Shown here in pieces: positions 8,820 to 18,100 of a DNA stretch of 64,000 nucleotides. The stretch covers positions 2,170,001-2,234,000 of the forward strand of contig CAVQDV010000005.1 in NCBI GenBank assembly GCA_963711375.1, read 5' to 3'. Origin of the DNA: CAVQDV01 sp963711375 (GTDB taxonomy: Bacteria > Pseudomonadota > Gammaproteobacteria > Coxiellales > Coxiellaceae). The notes under the pieces were generated by a model, which saw only the letters and a program-made list of their open reading frames with translations, was not told the origin of the DNA and did no database searches. The translations under genes were made by a program, and so were the position numbers. Position 1 is the stretch's first letter; each line of letters starts with the position of its first letter.

Positions 8820-10292
8820 ATGAAACGGATTTTAGCGATTGATGCGGGCACTACCAGTGTTCGAGCGGCCATAGTAAACGAAAACCTGAAGATTTTGGCT
8901 CTTTGCTCGCAAAATCTTCAGCAATATTATCCTAAGCCTGGCTGGGTAGAGCACGATGCAGAAGAGATTTGGCAAAAGGTTTTACAGGTTTCTCAAGAAG
9001 TATTAGCAAAAGCGAACTTAAATGCCACTGACATTTGCAGCATAGGCATTACAAATCAGCGTGAAACGACTATTATTTGGGAACGAGATTCGGGTCTTCC
9101 GATATATAACGCTATTGTGTGGCAAGACCGTCGTACGGCGGATTTTTGCCAAGTTTTATCGCAGCAAAATTTGGAATCGCTTATTCAGCAAAAAACGGGA
9201 CTTCGCCTAGACCCTTATTTTTCGGCAAGTAAAATACATTGGATTTTAGAGCATGTGCCACAGGCACGGCAAAAAGCGCTCGACAATCAATTGGCCTTTG
9301 GCACGGTGGATACTTATTTATTATGGAAATTTACGAGCGGAAACGTGCATGCGACAGATGTGACCAATGCTTCTCGAACCTCACTCTTTAATTTAAAAAC
9401 CTTGCAATGGGATCAAGAGCTCCTGGATATCTTTTCCATCCCTGAAAATCTTTTACCTAAGATTTTTGCCTGTGATGCCCAATTTGGCCTTACAGAAAAA
9501 TCCTTTTTTGGTGCCGAAATTCCCATCACTGGTATTGCAGGTGATCAGCAAGCCGCCGCGGTTGGGCAAATGCTTTTTTCCCCAGGCATGATAAAAAGCA
9601 CTTATGGGACTGGGTGTTTTGTATTGGTGAACACCGGGAACGATATTATTTATTCCAAGAATAAATTATTAAGCACCTTGTGTTATCAAATGAGAGATAA
9701 GGTGCATTATGCCCTTGAGGGGAGTATTTTTAATGCGGGTAGCATCGTTCACTGGCTGCGGGATAAAGCGCAGTGGATTAAAGAAGCGGCAGAAACTGAA
9801 AATTACGCTCGAAGTGTTGAAAATAATGCGGGTGTTTATTTTGTGCCGGCTTTTACCGGTTTAGGTGCACCTTATTGGCGACCTGAAGCAAAGGCGGCTA
9901 TTTTAGGTTTAAGCTTAGACACTGAAAAAGCGCATATTATTCGCGCCGCACTGGAGTCGATTTGTTATCAAACGAAAGATTTATTGATGGCGGTTGAGGC
10001 TGATTATCAACGCCCTTTGGAAATATTGCGCGTGGATGGTGGCATGACGACGAATAGCTTTTTGCTGCAGTTTTTATCGGATATATTAAATCTTCCGGTT
10101 CAGAAAATGGCGCAAGCGGAATCTACTGTAATTGGTGCGGCGGTTTTAGCGGGTTTAGGTTGTGGAATTTTTTCGAGCGTTAATGAAGTTATTAAAAATT
10201 GGCAATTTCAGCAGGAGTTTACATCGAGTATGTCAAAAGAAATGCGAGAAGCACTTTATATCGGCTGGAAAAATGCAGTTTTAAAATTATAG
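8820..10292 (+). CDS. glpK: Glycerol kinase
   Basis: 490 residues, full length for the FGGY kinase family. It phosphorylates glycerol to sn-glycerol-3-phosphate in the cytoplasm. The N-terminal phosphate-binding segment I-D-A-G-T-T-S is present, as are GITNQRETT with AIVWQDRRT, the substrate-region sequence DVTNASRTSLFNL, and the second FGGY motif area GIAGDQQAA with STYGTGCF. The start is fixed by a strong GGAGGG seven bases ahead of the ATG. No glpF or glpD is adjacent, so the gene stands alone. A large inverted repeat follows the stop and may end transcription. Confidence 0.95.
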   Translation: MKRILAIDAGTTSVRAAIVNENLKILALCSQNLQQYYPKPGWVEHDAEEIWQKVLQVSQEVLAKANLNATDICSIGITNQRETTIIWERDSGLPIYNAIVWQDRRTADFCQVLSQQNLESLIQQKTGLRLDPYFSASKIHWILEHVPQARQKALDNQLAFGTVDTYLLWKFTSGNVHATDVTNASRTSLFNLKTLQWDQELLDIFSIPENLLPKIFACDAQFGLTEKSFFGAEIPITGIAGDQQAAAVGQMLFSPGMIKSTYGTGCFVLVNTGNDIIYSKNKLLSTLCYQMRDKVHYALEGSIFNAGSIVHWLRDKAQWIKEAAETENYARSVENNAGVYFVPAFTGLGAPYWRPEAKAAILGLSLDTEKAHIIRAALESICYQTKDLLMAVEADYQRPLEILRVDGGMTTNSFLLQFLSDILNLPVQKMAQAESTVIGAAVLAGLGCGIFSSVNEVIKNWQFQQEFTSSMSKEMREALYIGWKNAVLKL

Positions 10293-10306
10293 AAGCTCTT
10301 TTAATA

Positions 10307-10386
10307 CCCCTCACCCTAGCCCTCTCCCGCAAGGGGAGAACAGTCTTATCCCCTCTCCCCTTGCGGGAGAGGGTTAGGGAGAGGGG
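10307..10386. repeat. 80-bp REP-like inverted repeat downstream of glpK
   Basis: CCCCTCACCCTAGCCCTCTC... at the left pairs with ...GAGAGGGTTAGGGAGAGGGG at the right, with only a few mismatches over 30-bp arms and a short central loop. The arms could form a very stable stem. It may stop glpK transcription or be a REP/BIME-type mobile palindrome. It directly abuts the 287-bp element, sharing its last G residues. Confidence 0.8.
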
Positions 10387-10670
10387 TTTTTAACAGCCTG
10401 TACAAAATCTGCTTAAACATACCTTTTCCTTTCTAAAAAAACCCTAAAATACGAATTTACAAAAATAAAAAAGAGGTATATAAATCTATTATACAATGTG
10501 AAAGCATTGTGAATTTTAAAAAAATATGCGGTGAGTTCCACCGTGAATTGCCGGTGGAGAGGAAGGCTCTGGCTTTGATTGTAAAATTAAAGTGAAACCA
10601 GCCTCTGTGAAGCAGGAATCTAACAGCAAAGCTACCTTTGGATAGGTTTGCATAGGTTTAGAAGAACGGT
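10384..10670 (+). mobile_element. MITE-like internally deleted IS200/IS605 (TnpB) element, copy 1
   Basis: 287 bp, nearly identical to the reverse complement of 32851-33137. The right half keeps the remnant of a tnpB 3' end: in one frame it reads GFDCKIKVKPASVKQESN and, a few codons later, ATFG-stop, which I recognise as a TnpB C-terminus. The end then has the short direct repeat ATAGGTTTG/ATAGGTTTA. The left half is AT-rich and includes a small hairpin (ACAATG...CATTGT at about 10494-10511). No transposase gene is present, so the element would move only with help from a full-length relative. It fills most of the gap between glpK and the aldehyde dehydrogenase gene. No target duplication is seen, as expected for this family. 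Confidence 0.7.
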
Positions 10671-10698
10671 AATTAATTATTCTTACAGGAACAGAGTT

Positions 10699-12216
10699 TT
10701 AATCAACTGAAAATTTAATTCCTTGCGCCAGAGGTAATTGCGAACTCCAATTAATCGTATTGGTTTGTCGACGCATATAGGCCTTCCAAGAATCAGATCC
10801 CGCTTCCCGTCCACCGCCCGTCGTTTTTTCCCCACCAAAAGCACCGCCAATTTCAGCGCCGGATGTGCCGATATTAATATTCGCAATTCCGCAATCGCTT
10901 CCGCGCGAAGATAAAAATAATTCCGCTGATTTTAAATCATTGGTAAATAAAGCCGAAGATAAACCCTGAGCTACGCCATTTTGTAATTGAATGGCATCTT
11001 CTAAATTCTGATACCGCATTAAATATAAAATGGGACCAAAAGTTTCAGCTTGCACAATTTCCCAGGAATTTTGGGCTTCAACAAGGGTGGGTTCAACAAA
11101 ATACCCAGGCATTTTTAGAATATTCCCACCAAAAACGATTTTTCCGCCTTGAGCTTTTACCGCAGAAATAGCCGCCGAAAATCGATCCACCGCCGTTTGA
11201 TCAATCAAAGGCCCCATTAAATTTTTAGGATTTAAGGGATCTCCAATGTGAATTTGGCGATAAGCTTTAATAAGACCTTCAACACATTTTTGATAGATTG
11301 TTTCATGAATTAATAAGCGTCTTGTCGACGTACAACGTTGGCCGGCCGTTCCCAGAGAACTAAAAACAACGGCTGGAATCGCCAGCTGTAAATCCGCGGA
11401 AGCATCAACAATAATCGCATTATTACCGCTGCATTCCAGCAAGCATTTTCCAAAACGGCGAGCCACTTTTTCGCCGACACTTTTTCCAACGGCTGAAGAT
11501 CCCGTGAAAGAAATAAGGGCGACTCGAGAATCCTCGACAAATTTTTCAATGACATTTATATCTTCGGTAATCAGGCATGAAAAAATCCCAGAGCACTTAT
11601 TTTTTTTCATTACTGAATTACAAATATGCTGAATAGCCAGTGTGCAAAGCGGTGTTTTAGGAGAGGGCTTCCAGATTAGGCAATTTCCGGTAATCGCTGC
11701 AATAAAAGCATTCCAGGCCCAAACGGCCACGGGAAAATTAAAAGCGGTAATGACACCCACCAAACCCAGTGGATGCCACTGCTCATAAAGTCGATGTTCG
11801 GGTCTCTCGCTTTGCATTATTTTCCCATAAAGCATGCGGGACTGACCCAGGGCAAAATCGGCCATATCGATGGCTTCCTGAATTTCCCCATCACCTTCTT
11901 GTTTCGATTTTCCCGTTTCAAGCGAAATTAAAGTACCAAGCTCGTCCTTCTTTTCTCGAAAAATATCGCCGATTTGTCGAATAATTTCACCACGTTTAGG
12001 AGCCGGTAAGTCTCGCCAAGCCGGAAAAGCTTTTTGTGAGTTTTGAATAATATGTTCATAATCCTCGAGCGAGGCGGCATACACTTCGGCGATGGGAGCG
12101 CCTGTTGAAGGATTGATTGAAGCTATTTTTTCTAATTGATGTTGAGACCACCACTGAGTACCATCGCTGGCACCTGAATTGATTTTTTGTAAATTCAGTT
12201 TTTTTAAAAAGTCCAT
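10699..12216 (-). CDS. ALDH7-type aldehyde dehydrogenase (aminoadipate semialdehyde dehydrogenase-like)
   Basis: 505 residues, full length. The NAD-binding and catalytic features of the ALDH superfamily are present: ITAFNFPVAVWAWN, the FTGSSAVGK turn, the general-base glutamate in LLECSGNN and the nucleophilic cysteine in GTAGQRCTSTRR. The last motif and the C-terminal AFGGEKTTGGGREAGSDSWK are typical of the ALDH7 (antiquitin) group, which oxidises alpha-aminoadipate semialdehyde (piperideine-6-carboxylate) to aminoadipate in lysine breakdown. Its ATG overlaps the stop of the saccharopine dehydrogenase-like gene by one base, so the two are one operon and probably consecutive steps. The specific substrate is inferred from subgroup and context. 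Confidence 0.88.
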   Translation of the reverse strand: MDFLKKLNLQKINSGASDGTQWWSQHQLEKIASINPSTGAPIAEVYAASLEDYEHIIQNSQKAFPAWRDLPAPKRGEIIRQIGDIFREKKDELGTLISLETGKSKQEGDGEIQEAIDMADFALGQSRMLYGKIMQSERPEHRLYEQWHPLGLVGVITAFNFPVAVWAWNAFIAAITGNCLIWKPSPKTPLCTLAIQHICNSVMKKNKCSGIFSCLITEDINVIEKFVEDSRVALISFTGSSAVGKSVGEKVARRFGKCLLECSGNNAIIVDASADLQLAIPAVVFSSLGTAGQRCTSTRRLLIHETIYQKCVEGLIKAYRQIHIGDPLNPKNLMGPLIDQTAVDRFSAAISAVKAQGGKIVFGGNILKMPGYFVEPTLVEAQNSWEIVQAETFGPILYLMRYQNLEDAIQLQNGVAQGLSSALFTNDLKSAELFLSSRGSDCGIANINIGTSGAEIGGAFGGEKTTGGGREAGSDSWKAYMRRQTNTINWSSQLPLAQGIKFSVD

Positions 12217-13301
12217 TATTTAAAATATCCCCCAAAGCGATTTGTTAAAATCTGCTCGAGAGAAAAGCTCTCTTGCGAAACAAAGCCATGATAAGCGCCA
12301 GAATTTTGCAATACCATATCAATAATTGTTGCGGCGCTAGAGGCAGTGCATGCTTGAATTGCGGTACAATCTTTATCCGCAACTCTGGCGGGATAATATT
12401 TTTTCACAAAGGCTTCTCTGGAAAATTCGAGATTTTTTTCGCCTGTGACAGAAACATAAATAAGCACGACATCATCTTTCGTTGTCGGGATGGCATGCTC
12501 TAAAATTTTTTTCAAGGTTGGGCGGTCATGATTCAATTTTAAGCCATTCATCAAAAACCGCATTTTTTCGCAGTGGCCGGGATAACGCACGGATTTATAA
12601 TCCATGTTTTTCACCTTGCCCACATGCTGTTGAATTAAAGTGCCAATTCCGCCCGATGTATTAAAAGCTTCATAATCTAAGCCATCGATATGAATATCTT
12701 CTAAATTTTCTAGCGGTGAAACCAGAGCTATTTTCCCATCGTCAATAACATGACAGGGATTTCCGTATTCATTAATCAAGCCATCGGTTGACCATGTCAG
12801 TGAGTAATGCAATGCATTACTGGTATTTTTCGGCAAAGCTCCGCAGCGTAATTTCACGTCTTCGACTTGCGTAAAAGATTTCATTAAATCGTTTGCAATG
12901 ATATTAATTAAGCCAGGGGCAAGCCCGCAATGGGGAACAAAAGCCTGATAAGACATATTGGCTAATTGATTAATTTCTTGGCTGGCGTGAATGTCTTCGG
13001 TGAGATCAAAGTAATGCGCATTGATTAAAGCAGCAAGTTTAGCCGCTTCTGCCGTAAGATGATAGGGCAGGGCACTGACGCAGGCCGTTATACCGTGAGC
13101 TTTTGCCCATTCTAAGGTGGAGGCGGTTTCGCGAATGTTGAGCGGGACGACCTCAAGGTTTTTTTTCATGCCTTTTTTTGCCTGCTCGATATCGATATCC
13201 GCTAACCAGATGTGGTATTCTTTCGCCTGCGCGAGAATGTGGGCAATGATACGGCCAATCTTCCCGGCGCCAAAGATGAGAATGTGTTCTTTTTCCATCA
13301 T
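12216..13301 (-). CDS. Saccharopine dehydrogenase family protein
   Basis: 361 residues. An N-terminal Rossmann fold has the dinucleotide motif G-A-G-K-I-G-R (11-17), followed by the family's C-terminal domain, seen in GLAPGLINIIANDL, LTWSTDGLINEY and the MRFLMNGL region. Saccharopine dehydrogenases interconvert saccharopine with glutamate plus aminoadipate semialdehyde (or lysine plus 2-oxoglutarate). The gene is immediately upstream of, and translationally coupled to, an aminoadipate semialdehyde dehydrogenase-like gene, which supports the glutamate-releasing reaction in lysine degradation. It diverges from holD with only 25 bp between starts. Two adjacent ATGs (13301 and 13298) are possible starts. 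Confidence 0.85.
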   Translation of the reverse strand: MMEKEHILIFGAGKIGRIIAHILAQAKEYHIWLADIDIEQAKKGMKKNLEVVPLNIRETASTLEWAKAHGITACVSALPYHLTAEAAKLAALINAHYFDLTEDIHASQEINQLANMSYQAFVPHCGLAPGLINIIANDLMKSFTQVEDVKLRCGALPKNTSNALHYSLTWSTDGLINEYGNPCHVIDDGKIALVSPLENLEDIHIDGLDYEAFNTSGGIGTLIQQHVGKVKNMDYKSVRYPGHCEKMRFLMNGLKLNHDRPTLKKILEHAIPTTKDDVVLIYVSVTGEKNLEFSREAFVKKYYPARVADKDCTAIQACTASSAATIIDMVLQNSGAYHGFVSQESFSLEQILTNRFGGYFK

Positions 13302-13326
13302 TCTATTTTAACCCGAGTTTGATATT

Positions 13327-13740
13327 ATGCAAACCAATCGAAAAATTTCCGTACTGAAGGCCATCGGTGTCCAGGTTTGGCGTGATCGTAAGAGCGAAAT
13401 CAAGGAAGCGCTCTGTTTTCATGCGCTAAGCCTAGAGGCGTCTAAGTCAATCATCATTTTAGCTGATTATGATTTTGAGCATGAGGCTGAAGAACGAAGT
13501 TTATTAGAAGCTATTTCCAAGGCTCTGGGATTTATTGTCGTGGCTACCACACGAAATTGGAGTGAGTGTGAGGCTGAAATGGCGCGATATTCAACAGTTA
13601 TCGTGATGGGAGATAAAATTTCGACACACATTAAATCAAGAGGTGAAAAATTTATCTTTACTCATGCTCCTTCGACATTATTGAAAGAACCCAAATTAAA
13701 GGCGCAAACCTGGCAAGCCATAAAACATTTAAAAGTGTGA
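13327..13740 (+). CDS. holD: Probable DNA polymerase III psi subunit
   Basis: 137 residues. The sequence is divergent, but the layout resembles HolD: an N-terminal L-x-x-I-G-V-x-V-W-R motif (which in E. coli contacts chi and SSB), a central alpha/beta region with IILADYDF, and a C-terminal segment THAPSTLLKEPKLKAQTWQA that resembles the E. coli HolD end (SPALTDL...ARAALWQQI). It is followed 28 bp later by rimI, the same gene order as in Enterobacteria. Psi links the clamp loader to chi and SSB in the replisome. The call rests on length, weak motif match and synteny. Confidence 0.68.
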   Translation: MQTNRKISVLKAIGVQVWRDRKSEIKEALCFHALSLEASKSIIILADYDFEHEAEERSLLEAISKALGFIVVATTRNWSECEAEMARYSTVIVMGDKISTHIKSRGEKFIFTHAPSTLLKEPKLKAQTWQAIKHLKV

Positions 13741-13768
13741 TCCCGTCATTCGACCTCGCGGAGAAATA

Positions 13769-14221
13769 ATGCAAATAAAAATCTGGCACAAAAATGATTT
13801 ACCAAGGCTCGCGGAAATTGCCGAGCAGGCTATGCCTTTTCCTTGGACGCTGCGGGTTTTTCAAGATTGCATGAAAATGAATTACGTCGGCTGGGTGATG
13901 GAGCATGAGACCAAGATCATTGGCTTTGCGATTATTTTAGTTCAGCCAGATCAAGTGGAAATTATCAATATCGCTTTGCTGCCGACGCATCAAAAACAAG
14001 GCGGCGGACGCCAATTAATAAATGAAATTATGGGCTATTGCGAAGAATGTAAGATTCCGAAAATTAGCTTAGAAGTCAGAAAATCAAACCGATCGGCGAT
14101 CGCTTTTTATCGACAATTTGGCTTCAAAGAAGTGGGAGTGCGAAAAAATTATTATCCGCTTGCCGAAGGTCGGGAAGATGGCTTGCTATTTTCGCTTGAG
14201 CTTATACCTAAAGTAGCTTAG
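13769..14221 (+). CDS. rimI: Ribosomal protein S18 alanine N-acetyltransferase
   Basis: 150-residue GNAT acetyltransferase of RimI length. The acetyl-CoA-binding motif A is LLPTHQKQGGGRQLINEIM, with the P-loop reading Q-K-Q-G-G-G where Q/R-x-x-G-x-G/A is usual. It is followed by LEVRKSNRSAIAFYRQFGF, the RimI-type motif B, and KNYYPLAEGREDGLLFSL near the end. RimI acetylates the N-terminal alanine of S18. It pairs with the holD-like gene in one transcription unit. Its stop overlaps by four bases the stop of the convergent 286-aa gene. Confidence 0.9.
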   Translation: MQIKIWHKNDLPRLAEIAEQAMPFPWTLRVFQDCMKMNYVGWVMEHETKIIGFAIILVQPDQVEIINIALLPTHQKQGGGRQLINEIMGYCEECKIPKISLEVRKSNRSAIAFYRQFGFKEVGVRKNYYPLAEGREDGLLFSLELIPKVA

Positions 14222-15078
14222 CCTTTAACCATCTGCATACCAATCTTTTCAACGATGTCTTCAATGCCTTTTTCAGCAAGTTTTGCCGCTTCTGGAGCAT
14301 ATTTAAGCAATAGCCTTAGTTCGTCTATTTTTTCTACTTTTTCGGCAATTTCTAAAGCAGGACTGTGATGAGATTTATTCCCAGAATTTTCAGGTGTGTT
14401 CTCATTTGGCTTTTGCTGATCGGTACTTTGATTCAATTCTTCGTGTTGCTTATTTTCGGCAAGTTCTTCTTGCGTTGAAGTAGAAACCACCTGATTTGAA
14501 TTTTCGGCATTCTGTTCGATCTGGAATTGATTGTTCAGATCCATGACAATACCATTGAATATATTGCGTTGAGCTTGGAACCAGGGTGAATTGAGCAGAG
14601 CATTAGGATCAACGGGCGTTCCAGGCTTTGGATTATCAATTTGATTTTGGATGGCGATAGTGGCTGCAACCGTAATTAATTTGTCGATAGCCCCGGCCAT
14701 TTTTAGGGCAATACCTAAACACTTATTACTACCATTTTCCACCGCTTTACGAAGAGGTCCTAGAAACTCTAAAGGAGCACCGCTTTTCTCCAGCTTATCG
14801 ACAAGGTTTTTGATATCAGAGTTATCATTTTTATTTGTATTAGAAGGAGCGGCCTTTTTTTCAAGCCCTTCAGAAAGGTTTTTCATATCCGATTTGTTAT
14901 TTTTTATCTGATCTACCAATTCTGCAGTTAATTTAGCGTGGGAAATCCAAGCAGGACTAGCATCTTTAGTGTGCTGCTGCTGTTTTTCTTTTTCGTACAA
15001 TTCTTGGGCTTTCAACATGGCAGAGGCCGAAAACGTTTTCAACATCTCGGATTCTGCGAAGCTTGGTACTAGTTTCAT
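14218..15078 (-). CDS. Unknown 286-aa protein, candidate PmrA-regulated effector
   Basis: Hydrophilic, helical protein of no recognised family. Residues about 60-100 contain two related units of the form D-x-K-N-L-x3-L-E-K-x2-A-P. Residues about 120-145 (LGIALKMAGAIDKLITVAATIAI) are the only moderately hydrophobic stretch and are too mixed to call a membrane helix with confidence. A Gln/Asn/Glu-rich disordered linker (about 185-240) leads to a short C-terminal helical region ending MVKG. There is no signal peptide. A good ribosome binding site (GGAGA) precedes the ATG, and a PmrA-like box with a perfect TATAAT lies just upstream. It sits next to the 1843-aa gene, which has its own box. Effector status is inference. 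Confidence 0.8.
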   Translation of the reverse strand: MKLVPSFAESEMLKTFSASAMLKAQELYEKEKQQQHTKDASPAWISHAKLTAELVDQIKNNKSDMKNLSEGLEKKAAPSNTNKNDNSDIKNLVDKLEKSGAPLEFLGPLRKAVENGSNKCLGIALKMAGAIDKLITVAATIAIQNQIDNPKPGTPVDPNALLNSPWFQAQRNIFNGIVMDLNNQFQIEQNAENSNQVVSTSTQEELAENKQHEELNQSTDQQKPNENTPENSGNKSHHSPALEIAEKVEKIDELRLLLKYAPEAAKLAEKGIEDIVEKIGMQMVKG

Positions 15079-15105
15079 TTATAATTCTCCAAACAATTTA
15101 ACCCT

Positions 15106-15138
15106 ATTATACCTGCGAAACCTTAAAGAAATATTAAG
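15106..15138 (-). promoter_or_regulatory. PmrA-type box plus TATAAT upstream of the 286-aa gene
   Basis: On the minus strand: CTTAATATT-TC-TTTAAGGTT (15138 to 15119), 7 bp, then TATAAT (15111 to 15106). Same geometry as the boxes at 7635, 20750 and 54611. Confidence 0.75.
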
Positions 15139-15169
15139 ACCTGCTTAAGAAAGTTGACTATTTTATCCA

Positions 15170-18100
15170 TTATTTACCAAATTCCATATTCAATGATTTA
15201 AGAATTTCTTCTTCTATTTCAGATACTAGTAAGTTTCTAGACTCTTCTCTGTTGGGCTGAAAGAAGGCTTGAGTGTTGTTTAGTACTAGTTTTTTCCCTT
15301 CCATATACTGAGGGCAAGCGATCTTGCAAACGGCAAAATGCAATAGCAGCGCAAGTTCACAATCTGGGTCAGTTTGTTCGATGAGCTCAAGACCCGCTCC
15401 TAGGTAGTCGATGAGGGCTTCATGAATTTTGGGGGCTGCTAGTAGCTGGTCTTGGTCTTGAGAAACTGCCAGCATTTTCCGAAGATACTCCAGCTTTTCG
15501 ATAATGATCTTCGCAATCTTTATGCCTCGGGGAGGAGTAAAAAAGTAGAAAGTGTATGGCCTTACTAAATTAAGAATCCTATCGAAAAGTGTTATTCCCT
15601 GGTTCCAGGGGGCAGTATATGTTTTACCTAGGCCACCTAATAATAAAATGCGGATGCGTGCTTCATGTATTTGCAAGATTTTTTGAAGCTTTTTCGGTTG
15701 TTTAATAGGATGAGCGCTCACATCTTTAAAAATTTCACCTACGTGGGAATCCTCAATGACAGGATAACCCTCACTTCTATAAGCCTTATCTATATTATAA
15801 ATGTATTCCCCATTTTCAGTGATACTAAGGCATGCCACTCGATGAGAAGGGAAGAGCGACAAAATTTTTTCTTCATCCCCATAGTGCTTTAAGAACCAAT
15901 ACAAGTCACTAAGAGTTTTGGCTATTTTTTGGGGTTCTATTTGCAGAAGCAGGTAGGATATATGGTTTTTTTTAATTTTAGAGATCGTTATAAACTTAGA
16001 AAGATCATTCATTCTCTGAATTCTTGAGCGAAAAATTGGTCCAAGAACAATAAAATGCTTTTCACAGAGAGTATTTGAATCTAGTAATTGTTTAATTAAC
16101 TCGGCTAACTCAATTTCAGATTTAATTAAAGCCGAAAAGTAGGCTTCTTTTGTCAGCGATTCAAGTAAAGTGCAGCTATAGTGAGAATCGTCGTTGGGTA
16201 TAATTTTCAGGATTGACAGTAACAGATCCAAGCTTTTTTTTGGAAATTTAATTTCATAATGGATACTAGTGAATTTAATGTCTTTATAAAATGATTTACG
16301 AAATTCACTATATGCTGAAAGATTCAGTTTCCAGGAGGAGCATTTATTTATTATTACCTCTACTCCAATCAGTTCAAAAAAGCTTGGTCTGTCAGCTGTG
16401 GGAACACTTTCCCACATGGCTAAGATGTGATCTTCTTTGAGATATATTAAGTTTTCCTTTGCGAAAGGGCTGGTGAGGATAATTTTTAAGGCATCAATTC
16501 CCCCATTAATTTCAGCTAATAAGGAGGAGAAGCCTTTCTTTTCATTAATTTTCCAATTAAAAAAAGAATATTTTTCAGACAGAATTTTAATAAATGCTAA
16601 TCGTTTTTGAGTGGAAAAGTCCTTGCAGTTCTCTCGGAGGGCAGAAAGGAGGTCAGAAGGAGCTAAATCCACTTTCAAGTACTTAGAAAAAGTATTCAGA
16701 ATAATTTCTTGCTTTTCTTCTGGCCATATTTTTACGATCTTGATGAGAATATCAAGAGTTAGCCTAGGCCAGCCATTTTCGAGGATAAGATTTAGCATCT
16801 GTTCGCGAAAATTATCCTCTCTGAACTGACTTAATTCTTTTTCAAAGCTGTTTAAGAAAAAGCCAGAAAAATCATAGCTGTAGTCCAGGGCGATTTTTAA
16901 TTCTTTTTCATCTAGGGTTTTATAGAGTGTTAACAGAAAGTCGCAGGGATCATCTTCGGCCCTTGCGGCGGCATTCTTGCCGTAGATTTCGCAGATCCAT
17001 TTCCAATCAGCTTGATCAAATAATTTTAATATCCTTCCTAATAGATTTTGTTCTCTGTATTTCTGCAATGAATTTGCTTCTAAAAAATGCCTTACAAGGT
17101 AAAGTTGTTCTACATGGCCAAGTTCTTTGTCTACAGATCTTAACTCTTTAAGAGTTATTAAATAATCCTCTGAATTTTTAACCATAGTTTCCAAATGACG
17201 CAAAAAAAACGGGGAAAATAGATCAGAATTTTTTTTCAAAAACAGAAAACAATCTTCTCTGGTTTTAATAATATTGTTTAAATCCTGGCCGATAGCCTTT
17301 AATAAATATTCACAAAAATTGTTATTTTTAGAGCTCAATTTGTCGAGGGCAATGAGAAGTTCCAGAAGTTTTTCTCCGGTATTCATTACCGAGCTCCACG
17401 TTGTGCCCTCCCCAAGTAAACTAATGAAATGTTTCCAATCTTCCACCTTTAAAGAAGTTAATATGTAAGAAAATAGTGCTGGTTTTTCAGTTTCTTCTCG
17501 TAGATCAAGCTTAAAATATATTGCAATTTTAGCCCACAAAGAAGGGGAGGTAGATTGCCAGAGTTCTTTAAATCCTTCCCTACTTGCCAAGCAGTGACCC
17601 AGTCGAAATCGCTGGTCGACTAAAGGCCATTGCTCTTCAGAGAAAAATTGGAAAAAACCTAGAAAGCCACTGCAGAGATTGTTTTGCGCTTTAGATGGAA
17701 GTAAAAGATGACGTTTACTTTTCTGCAGTGGCTTTAGAAATTCAATCCAGACCGAAGGGCTTACTTCATGTTTTTCAAATTTTTCTGATACAAATGCCAG
17801 GAATTCAGCCCGTTCATCTCCAACTGAATGCATCAAAAATGCAGTGTATGTGGGTAGAAAGCCTAAAAGCGTTGGGCCAAAAATATCAGCAAAGTGAGGG
17901 GAAATTGTTTTTAGTAGGTAAAAACGATTCTTAAAGGGAGTGCTTTCAAGGATGGATTTCATATTGATTGTAAGACTTAGATTTCCAAGAAATTTGATGG
18001 CTATATTGAAAAAAATGGGCCATAACTTTTCAGGTAGTAAGCCAATAAAGTTTTCAACGAGAACACTAGTATCTGCATTGAAAGAATACATGATGATTAA

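Noticed and set aside
10199..10393. 64-aa ORF overlapping the glpK end
   Set aside because: It reads mostly through glpK in another frame and the inverted repeat; its sequence is the translation of the palindrome.
10384..10670. 287-bp repeat as a group II intron, retron or riboswitch
   Set aside because: No domain V or reverse transcriptase features were seen; the tnpB C-terminal remnant explains the right half better.
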